DNA of 64,000 bases from Chelatococcus asaccharovorans (GTDB lineage Bacteria > Pseudomonadota > Alphaproteobacteria > Rhizobiales > Beijerinckiaceae): assembly GCF_003201475.1 (NCBI RefSeq), contig NZ_QJJK01000012.1:1-64000 (forward strand). Reading direction: 5' to 3'. The notes beneath the pieces are model-generated. The model was not told the origin of the DNA. It ran no database searches and saw only the letters and a list, made by a program, of their open reading frames with translations. How positions within the stretch are numbered: the first letter of the stretch is position 1; every line of letters begins with the position of its first letter. The translations under genes were made by a program, and so were the position numbers. Shown piece after piece: positions 1 through 6,192 of the stretch.

Positions 1-1
1 C

Positions 2-100
2 TCCTGGATCGACGCCTACAACACCCGACGACCCCACTCGGCCCTCAACGGCATCCCGCCATTCCAGAGGCTGAACAACCTTCTTGGAAACGACATCTAG
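2..100 (+). mobile_element. Transposase C-terminus (IS3/IS481-type integrase core), cut by window edge
   Basis: The first 32 codons visible are open and end at TAG 98-100. They carry the motif WIDAYNTRRPHSALNGIPP, typical of the end of the rve integrase core of IS3/IS481-like transposases (the YN-x-RRPH-x-L block just after the last catalytic Glu). The rest of the gene, with the DDE residues, lies outside the window, so it cannot be said whether the element is intact. No terminal inverted repeat could be recognised downstream. It marks an insertion sequence next to the mat operon. Confidence 0.8.
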
Positions 101-625
101 AGCATTGTTACGCGACATGGATGCCGGTCCGCGCGAAGATAGCGCGCGGAACAAAGCTCTGGCGGCCACGGGCGGGCAGTCGAAGCGGGCGACCTAACCT
201 ATTGAACAATAATGCGGATACTCGTTCCGGAACGCGCCAGGCGCTTGCTTCGCAACGCTTGGAGGTGTCGCATCCTCAATTGTCCTCTTAGGTTCCATAA
301 TCATGCTTATGCGTATTCAGCATCTCGGCGTAAGTGGTTTTCAGTGTCCCATCGGCCGTAGATCGAGCCCCCTCGGCATTCCGCCTCGCCGCCTTAAAGA
401 TAAGATTTCACAGCGGGTTATGGTCCTGATCTCGCGCTTGTAACGACCGCTTACGGACGAGATGGCCTCGTCCCGGCTACCACCGCGGCGTCTTGCGGGC
501 CGCGTCCAGAGCAAGGCCATCTTTTTTCGGACTTGCTCCGATCCTTCTCGTCGGATCTGTTCTCAGCTGCACCGGCAGGCATGCTGCTGTCTGCCGGCGT
601 AGGCGTTGACACGTCTCTGCGTGGC
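101..625. other. Non-coding stretch between transposase and matB
   Basis: No convincing gene on either strand. Reading frames here lack family motifs and plausible ribosome binding sites. The part up to about 420 may be the end of the insertion sequence and flanking debris. The only structure seen is the hairpin cluster at 455-527, listed separately. Confidence 0.6.
455..527 (+). ncRNA. Candidate small RNA or attenuator with terminator-like 3' end
   Basis: On the plus strand GGACGAG (455-461) can pair with CTCGTCC (467-473). Alternatively AGATGGCCT (460-468) pairs with AGGCCATCT (514-522), which runs straight into T522-527. A third hairpin, CGCGGC/GCCGCG (484-489/499-504), sits between. The first two pairings exclude each other, as in attenuators, and the last pairing plus the T run looks like an intrinsic terminator. 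No plus-strand gene ends here and matB is on the other strand, so an orphan small RNA is possible. No known RNA family was recognised. Confidence 0.3.
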
Positions 626-2164
626 TCAGCCGGCCTGTCTCTGGAAAACATCCGCGAAACGCTGGCGCAGGATGTTCTTCTGGACCTTGCCCATGGTGTT
701 GCGCGGCAGCTCATCGACGATGAACACGTGTTTCGGCTGCTTGAACTTGGCGAGGCGCTCGGCCAGCGCCGCCGCGATGGTTGCGGGATCGGCCGGGTTT
801 TGCGGATCGGCGACCACGGCGGCGACCACGCCCTCCCCGAAATCCGGATGCGGCAGGCCGATGACGGCGCTCTCAACGACGCCCGGCAGGTCGTCGATCG
901 CCTCCTCGATCTCCTTGGGATAGACGTTGAAGCCCCCGGAGATGATCAGGTCCTTGGCGCGCCCGACGATATGGACATAGCCGGCCGTATCGACCTTGCC
1001 GAGGTCGCCGGTGATGAAGAAGCCGTCGGCGCGGAATTCTTCCTGCGTTTTCTCAGGATTCCGCCAGTAACCCTTGAAAACATTGGGGCCCCTCACCTCG
1101 ATGACGCCGATGCCGTCGGGGCCGACGGCTTGGCGCGTATCGGCATCAACAACCCGGAGGTCCACGCCGGGCAAGGGGTAGCCCACCGTGCCGGCGATGC
1201 GATCGCCGTCATAGGGGTTCGAGGTGTTCATGTTGGTCTCGGTCATGCCGTAGCGCTCGAGAATGGCGTGGCCGGTGCGCTCGCGCCATTCTCGATGCGT
1301 CTCGGCCAGCAGCGGCGCCGAGCCGGAGACAAACAGTCTGATATGGGCGGTGGCATCGCGCGTCAGTCCGTCATGCTGGAGAAGGCGCGTGTAGAAGGTC
1401 GGCACGCCCATCATGCTCGTGGCCTCAGGCAGAAGCGCCATTACCTTGTCCGCATCGAACTTCGGGAGAAAGAGCATGGTGGCGCCGGCCGCCAGGATGG
1501 TGTTGGTGGCGACGAACAGGCCATGGGTGTGGAAGATCGGCAGCGCATGCAGCAGGACGTCCTGGTCCGTGAAGCGCCAGTAGTCGACCAGGGTCAGCGC
1601 GTTCGACAGGAGATTGTCGTGGCTGAGCATGGCACCCTTGGAGCGCCCTGTCGTGCCGGAGGTGTAGAGGATGGCGGCCAGGTCATCCGCGCCGCGGGGC
1701 GCGTCGACGAAAGCCGCCGCGGCGGCGTCCGGCAGTGCGGCGGCCTTGTCGACGAGGCTGCCCCTGCCCTCGCCGTCAAGGGTTTCCACCGCCGCGATCC
1801 CGTGCCGGCCGGCGAGTTCCTTGATTCCATCGTATTTCGCCGGGTCGCAGACGACGAGGCGCGGCTCGGCATCGCCGAGGAAATAGTCGAGTTCGGTGAG
1901 CGTATAGGCGGTGTTGAGCGGCAGAAAGATGGCGCCTGCCCGGACCGTCGCGAGATAGAGCACGATGGCCTCGGCGCTCTTGTCCACCTGCACGGCAACG
2001 CGATCACCCGGCCGAACCCCGAGCTCGACCAGTGTCGCGGCCAGCCTTGCGCTCTCCTTCACCAGATCGCCATAGGTAATCGTGCGTCCGCCGGCGACTT
2101 TAATGAACGGCTTGTCCGCGGCAGGGGCCTTGGCCATCAGTCCGGAGAGCAGGTGTGAGGTCAT
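626..2164 (-). CDS. matB: Malonyl-CoA synthetase MatB
   Basis: A 512-residue acyl-AMP ligase that would activate malonate with ATP and CoA to malonyl-CoA. The P-loop-like motif YTSGTTGRSKG is near residues 167-177. The motif PIFHTHGLF and the adenylate motif RYGMTETNM follow in the middle, then TGDLG and the C-terminal catalytic lysine motif NTMGKVQK. Length and the H-T-H-G motif fit the rhizobial MatB group rather than acetyl-CoA synthetases. It follows matA by 37 nt on the same strand, so the pair is probably co-transcribed. The usual partners matR (regulator) and matC (malonate carrier) are not seen in the window. Confidence 0.92.
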   Translation of the reverse strand: MTSHLLSGLMAKAPAADKPFIKVAGGRTITYGDLVKESARLAATLVELGVRPGDRVAVQVDKSAEAIVLYLATVRAGAIFLPLNTAYTLTELDYFLGDAEPRLVVCDPAKYDGIKELAGRHGIAAVETLDGEGRGSLVDKAAALPDAAAAAFVDAPRGADDLAAILYTSGTTGRSKGAMLSHDNLLSNALTLVDYWRFTDQDVLLHALPIFHTHGLFVATNTILAAGATMLFLPKFDADKVMALLPEATSMMGVPTFYTRLLQHDGLTRDATAHIRLFVSGSAPLLAETHREWRERTGHAILERYGMTETNMNTSNPYDGDRIAGTVGYPLPGVDLRVVDADTRQAVGPDGIGVIEVRGPNVFKGYWRNPEKTQEEFRADGFFITGDLGKVDTAGYVHIVGRAKDLIISGGFNVYPKEIEEAIDDLPGVVESAVIGLPHPDFGEGVVAAVVADPQNPADPATIAAALAERLAKFKQPKHVFIVDELPRNTMGKVQKNILRQRFADVFQRQAG

Positions 2165-2201
2165 AGGGCGTAAGCTCCATTCGTTTCTTGGTCTGATAGC
2201 C

Positions 2202-3560
2202 TCAGTCCGTCACCGTGGCGAGCGCGCGTTGCGGCTTATCGGCCTTGACGAGCTTGCGAATGGCGGGTGCGGCGATGATCTCGCCGGCGCGCGCATAGGC
2301 TTCGTGGTTCGCCTCGATATCGTCAAGGGCATAGAGATAGTTGACCATCAGACCGTAGGACTGCGTCAGCCCCTTGGGTGAGGGATCGCCCAGGAAGTCG
2401 AGCTTTTCCAGCCGCGCGCCGTTGCCGAGATGGAAGCGTGCGACCGGGTCGACCGGCGTGCCGCGCGGGCTCTTCGCCTTCAGGAAATAATAGGCGGCGG
2501 CCTGCAGCATCACCTTGCGCAGCGCCGGCAAGCCGGCCTGGTTCTCGTGCCAGCCCGGCTCGTCGAGGGCGGCGAGCGTGGCCTTGTCCGCCTCGTCCAG
2601 CGCATCGGACACCTCCGCCCGGCGTTCGCGGTTGAGCCAGGCGGCGAAGCCCGGCACCGGCGAGAGGGTCACAAAGGTCTTGAGGTTGGGAAGGTCGCGT
2701 TTCAGGTCCTGCACCACCTGCTTGATCAGGAAATGACCGAAGGAGATGGCGGCAAGGCCCTTCTGTGTATTGGAAATGGAATAGAACACGGCCGTTGTCG
2801 CATCCTCAGCGCGGATGGGATCACGCTTCTGGGCCAGCAGCGGCGCGATCGCACCCGGGATCTCCCGGGTCAAGGCGACCTCGACAAAGATCAGCGGCTC
2901 GTCACCGAGCTGCGGGTGGAAGAAGGCGAAACAGCGCCGGTCGGCGGGCTCCAGGCGCCCGCGCAGGTCGTTCCAGTCACTGATGGCGTGGACGGCCTCG
3001 TAGCGGATGATCTTCTCGAGAATATGCGCGGGTGAGCTCCATTCGATCGGTCGCAGCACGAGAAAGCCGCGGTTGAACCACGACGAGAAGAGATGCCGGA
3101 AATCGCTGTCGACCGACCGGAGCGCCGGCTCCTCGCGCAGATGTTCAAGGATGTCCTCACGCATCTTGACGAGCGCCGCCGTGCCGCCGGGGGCGAGATT
3201 CAGCCGGCGGATGAGTTCCTGCCGCCGTGCCTCCGCCGCGTTGTGGAGCTCGTGGATCGTGTCGTCGTCAGGATTGGCGCGAAAGGCCTCCAGCGCCCGG
3301 TCGAGCCGCGCCCGATCGGCGCCGAAACGCTCCGCGAGCACGCGCAGGAAGGCAAGGCGCGCCTCAGGCGGGGCCGCGGCATAGCTGTCGAGGAGCGCCT
3401 GCGCCAGCGCCACGCCCGACGCCTCGCCACGTTCCGACAGGAGTTGCTCCGCAAGCGCGCTCGGATCGGCCCTCAGCGCAGGATCAGGTGGCAGGCCCAG
3501 GAACGTGCGGCCCCGGTTGGTCAGCGTTTGCAAGAGGTCGTTCAGAAACGACGTCGGCAT
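2202..3560 (-). CDS. matA: Malonyl-CoA decarboxylase MatA
   Basis: A 452-residue protein with the malonyl-CoA decarboxylase layout: an N-terminal helical domain (to about residue 160) and a catalytic acetyltransferase-like domain. Recognisable blocks are SSWFNRGFLVLR, RRCFAFFHPQLGDEPLIFVE, the substrate-loop motif TLSPVPGFAAWL, and the end block ARFHLGNGARLEKLDF. It converts malonyl-CoA to acetyl-CoA and CO2. With matB directly downstream it lets the cell use malonate as carbon source. The promoter must lie in 3561-3873, shared back to back with the formate dehydrogenase operon. Confidence 0.93.
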   Translation of the reverse strand: MPTSFLNDLLQTLTNRGRTFLGLPPDPALRADPSALAEQLLSERGEASGVALAQALLDSYAAAPPEARLAFLRVLAERFGADRARLDRALEAFRANPDDDTIHELHNAAEARRQELIRRLNLAPGGTAALVKMREDILEHLREEPALRSVDSDFRHLFSSWFNRGFLVLRPIEWSSPAHILEKIIRYEAVHAISDWNDLRGRLEPADRRCFAFFHPQLGDEPLIFVEVALTREIPGAIAPLLAQKRDPIRAEDATTAVFYSISNTQKGLAAISFGHFLIKQVVQDLKRDLPNLKTFVTLSPVPGFAAWLNRERRAEVSDALDEADKATLAALDEPGWHENQAGLPALRKVMLQAAAYYFLKAKSPRGTPVDPVARFHLGNGARLEKLDFLGDPSPKGLTQSYGLMVNYLYALDDIEANHEAYARAGEIIAAPAIRKLVKADKPQRALATVTD

Positions 3561-3873
3561 GGTAGCTCCTCGACAGGCTCTCGATGATCCGGGATTGCCT
3601 CCCCTGGCGCCGGCAATACTGTCCGATCAGACGGCGGCTGTCAGCGAAAACAACGGGTGAACGGTCTAGTTCCCGTTTCCGGATCCCGAAGCGTCTGCGC
3701 GCATGTGTGACGGGACGCACGCAACGCATTCAGCTTGCGTTATCGCAATCGGACGGACCACCAGCGTCGTCAGGTCGCATTGGCTCCCACGTGGATTGGC
3801 GAAGCTTGCCCTCTTACCTTAGAATGATAATAGACGCCCGAGGTGGGGTCGAAATGGGAGGTTACGGGTCATC
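3561..3873. other. Divergent intergenic region matA / fdsG
   Basis: This 313-nt region holds the starts of two operons in opposite directions. For fds the best promoter-like pair is TTGCCC (3806-3811) and TAATAG (3828-3833) with a 16-nt spacer; GGGAGG at 3856-3861 is the fdsG ribosome binding site. A palindrome is at 3735-3748 (listed separately). Nothing coding was recognised, and no fdsR-type LysR gene is adjacent. Confidence 0.5.
3735..3748. promoter_or_regulatory. Palindrome TTGCG-N4-CGCAA, candidate operator of the fds promoter
   Basis: A perfect 5+5 inverted repeat with a T-N11-A frame, as in LysR-type binding boxes, about 60 bp upstream of the candidate -35 box at 3806. Formate dehydrogenase fds operons are often controlled by LysR-type regulators, but no regulator gene is nearby, so this is only a candidate. 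Confidence 0.3.
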
Positions 3874-4389
3874 ATGTCTCAGTCGCGCCACGGGGACGAC
3901 CGGACAGCGGTCGAGCCGAAGGATTTGAGTGGCGCGCAGCGCGATGAGCTGTCGGCCATCATCGCACGCTTCGAGACGGTGGAGGGGGCGACGCTGCCCA
4001 TCCTTCACGCGATCCAGTCCGCTTTTGGCTTTATCCCCCCGGCGGCGGCGCCGATCGTCGCGGAGAAGCTCAACCGCTCACGCGCGGAAATCCATGGCGT
4101 GGTTACCTTTTACCATGATTTCCGCAGCCAACCGGCCGGCCGGCATGTCCTGAAACTCTGCCGGGCGGAGGCCTGCCAGTCCATGGGGGCCGAGCGTGTC
4201 GCGCGGCTGGTGGAGGCAGGCCTCGGCGTCACCATGGGCGAGACGACGGCGGACGGCCGCGTGACCCTCGAGCCGGTCTATTGCCTCGGCTTGTGCGCCG
4301 TCGCACCCGCCGCCATGGTCGATGGGCGGGTTGTCGGTCGCCTCGACGAGGCAAAGGCCGGCGCTCTGATCGCCGAGGTGGCGCCATGA
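3874..4389 (+). CDS. fdsG: NAD-dependent formate dehydrogenase gamma subunit FdsG
   Basis: A 171-residue NuoE-like thioredoxin-fold subunit carrying one [2Fe-2S] cluster with ligands Cys96, Cys101, Cys137 and Cys141 (CRAEAC and CLGLC motifs). In the soluble FdsABG(D) complex it passes electrons from FdsA to the FMN of FdsB. Helical motif LPILHAIQSAFGFIP and the block HGVVTFYHDF are typical of the family. The stop codon overlaps the fdsB start (ATGA), pointing to translational coupling. It is the first gene of a five-gene operon. Confidence 0.95.
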   Translation: MSQSRHGDDRTAVEPKDLSGAQRDELSAIIARFETVEGATLPILHAIQSAFGFIPPAAAPIVAEKLNRSRAEIHGVVTFYHDFRSQPAGRHVLKLCRAEACQSMGAERVARLVEAGLGVTMGETTADGRVTLEPVYCLGLCAVAPAAMVDGRVVGRLDEAKAGALIAEVAP

Positions 4390-5999
4390 CGATGCGCATT
4401 TTCGTCCCTGGTGATTCGGGCGCGCTGGCGGTCGGCGCCGATGCGGTTGCGGCGGCGATCACCGCCGAAGCGGCCCGGCAGGAGCTTGCGGTCACCCTGG
4501 TGCGCAACGGCTCGCGCGGCCTCTATTGGCTGGAGCCCCTCGTCGAAGTTGAAACGCCGGCCGGCCGGATCGCCTTCGGGCCGGTCGCACCGAGCGACGT
4601 GCCGGAGCTGGTGGCAGCTCTGGCCGATCCCTCCCCTCGAGGGGAGGGTCCTCCGCGCGGCGGAGGTGGGGCCGCGCCTTTCACCACGCATCCGCTCTAT
4701 CTCGGCCTGACCGAGGAGATCCCCTTCCTCAAACGCCAGACGCGCTTCACCTTCGCGCGCTGCGGCGTCGTCGATCCCTTGTCGCTGGACGATTACAAGG
4801 CCGCTGGTGGCCTCAAGGGGCTCGCGGCGGCGCTGGCGCTGGCGCCGGAAGCGATCGTCGACCAGGTGACGCAATCGGGGCTGCGCGGCCGCGGCGGCGC
4901 GGGCTTTCCGACAGGCATCAAGTGGAAAACGGTGCTGGCCGCCGAGGGCTCGCGTAAATTCGTCGTCACCAATGCCGACGAGGGCGACAGCGGCACCTTC
5001 GCCGACCGGATGCTGATGGAGGGGGATCCCTTAATCCTCATCGAGGGCATGATCATCGCCGGTCTCGCCGTGGGGGCGAGCCACGGCTATATCTACAGCC
5101 GCTCCGAATACCCCCACGCCAACGACGTGATGGCGAAGGCCTTGGCCATCGCCGAGAGGGCTGGCCTTCTCGGCACCGATATTCTCGGCTCCGGACGCAG
5201 TTTTTCCATCGAACTCAGGATCGGCGCCGGCGCCTATGTCTGCGGCGAGGAAACGGCGCTGCTCGAATCGATCGAGGGCAAGCGCGGACAGGTGCGGGCC
5301 AAGCCGCCCCTGCCTGCCATCAAGGGGCTGTTCGGCGCGCCGACCGTCATCAATAACGTGCTCTCCCTTGCCTCGGTGCCCTTCATTCTGGCGGAGGGGC
5401 CGGCTGCCTTTGCGGCAGTCGGCTTCGGTCGCTCGCGCGGGACCATGGCGGTCCAGCTCGCCGGCAATATCCGCCATGGCGGGCTGTTCGAGACGGGCTT
5501 CGGCATCACCTTGGGCGCATTGGTCGACGACATTGGCGGTGGCACGGCAACCGGCCGGCCGGTCAAGGCGGTGCAGGTCGGCGGGCCGCTCGGTGCCTAT
5601 TTCCCCCCTGCCCTGTTCGACACGCCCTTCGACTACGAGGCCTTCGCCGCCCGTGACGGGCTCATCGGCCATGGCGGCATCGTCGTCTTCGACGACACCG
5701 TGGAAATGGCGCGGCAGGCGCGCTTTGCCATGGAATTCTGTGCCATCGAGAGCTGCGGCAAGTGCACCCCCTGCCGCATCGGCTCGACGCGCGGCGTCGA
5801 GGTGGTGGATCGCATCATCGCCGGGCGCGATGTCGACGCGAATGCGGCACTCCTGGCCGATCTCTGCGAGACGATGAAGTTCGGATCGCTCTGCGCGCTT
5901 GGGGGCTTCACGCCCTACCCCGTGATGAGCGCGCTGACCCATTTCCGCGAAGATTTCGGCCTTCTCCCGCCCAATGGTAGAATGGAGGCGGCGGAATGA
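4386..5999 (+). CDS. fdsB: NAD-dependent formate dehydrogenase beta subunit FdsB (with in-frame repeat insertion)
   Basis: 537 residues, NuoF-like. A thioredoxin-like N-terminal part is followed by the FMN/NADH domain (GLRGRGGAGFPTGIKWK near residue 165) and a C-terminal [4Fe-4S] site (Cys457, Cys460, Cys463 in SCGKCTPC, plus a Cys in SLCALGG). It reduces NAD+ with electrons from formate. Start chosen at the ATG overlapping the fdsG stop. Residues 81-98 are Pro/Arg/Gly-rich, unlike the family, and are encoded by a double palindrome at 4629-4666. This looks like a repeat element inserted in frame at the linker between the two domains. The reading frame is otherwise intact. Confidence 0.94.
   Translation: MTMRIFVPGDSGALAVGADAVAAAITAEAARQELAVTLVRNGSRGLYWLEPLVEVETPAGRIAFGPVAPSDVPELVAALADPSPRGEGPPRGGGGAAPFTTHPLYLGLTEEIPFLKRQTRFTFARCGVVDPLSLDDYKAAGGLKGLAAALALAPEAIVDQVTQSGLRGRGGAGFPTGIKWKTVLAAEGSRKFVVTNADEGDSGTFADRMLMEGDPLILIEGMIIAGLAVGASHGYIYSRSEYPHANDVMAKALAIAERAGLLGTDILGSGRSFSIELRIGAGAYVCGEETALLESIEGKRGQVRAKPPLPAIKGLFGAPTVINNVLSLASVPFILAEGPAAFAAVGFGRSRGTMAVQLAGNIRHGGLFETGFGITLGALVDDIGGGTATGRPVKAVQVGGPLGAYFPPALFDTPFDYEAFAARDGLIGHGGIVVFDDTVEMARQARFAMEFCAIESCGKCTPCRIGSTRGVEVVDRIIAGRDVDANAALLADLCETMKFGSLCALGGFTPYPVMSALTHFREDFGLLPPNGRMEAAE
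4629..4666. repeat. Palindromic repeat element inserted in frame in fdsB
   Basis: A perfect 20-bp palindrome (CCCTCCCCTCGAGGGGAGGG, 4629-4648) is followed directly by a second hairpin, CCTCCGC/GCGGAGG (4650-4656/4660-4666). Similar CCCTCCCC-type palindromes occur between genes in this window (6057-6140, 27386-27404). Its translation is low-complexity Pro/Arg/Gly, as expected of a non-coding repeat that entered a gene. Confidence 0.75.
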
Positions 6000-6192
6000 G
6001 CGGCATGATGGACCTGGGTGAAGTGTTACCCCCCTCCCTAACCCTTCCCCGCCTAACCCTCCCCCGCAAGGGGGGAGGGAAACGCTGCATTGCGTGTGTC
6101 GCGATACGATTAGCGTGCTCTCCCCCCTTGCGGGGGAGAGACAGAGAGGGGGGTGCCGGTGCCCGCCTCGGACCTATCATGAGGCCCCTGCC
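6000..6192. other. Repeat-filled spacer between fdsB and fdsA
   Basis: Inside an otherwise overlapping operon this 193-nt gap is taken up mostly by the palindromic element at 6028-6154. A frame open into fdsA from 6094 exists, but it reads through the repeat and lacks family similarity, so fdsA is started at 6193. Confidence 0.7.
6028..6154. repeat. Composite palindromic (REPIN-like) element
   Basis: An outer inverted repeat ACCCCCCTC/GAGGGGGGT (6028-6036/6146-6154) encloses two hairpins: CCCTCCCCC/GGGGGAGGG (6057-6065/6071-6079) and CTCTCCCCC/GGGGGAGAG (6118-6126/6132-6140). The two inner hairpins are inverted near-copies of each other. This arrangement is typical of paired REP sequences mobilised as a unit. 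It separates fdsB from fdsA and could alter mRNA processing or stability there. Confidence 0.8.

Noticed and set aside
533-2158. A 541-codon plus-strand frame
   Set aside because: Lies opposite matB and lacks motifs; matB is unmistakable.
6094-6192. Upstream extension of fdsA
   Set aside because: The extra 33 codons read through the palindromic repeat and have no similarity to FdsA N-termini.
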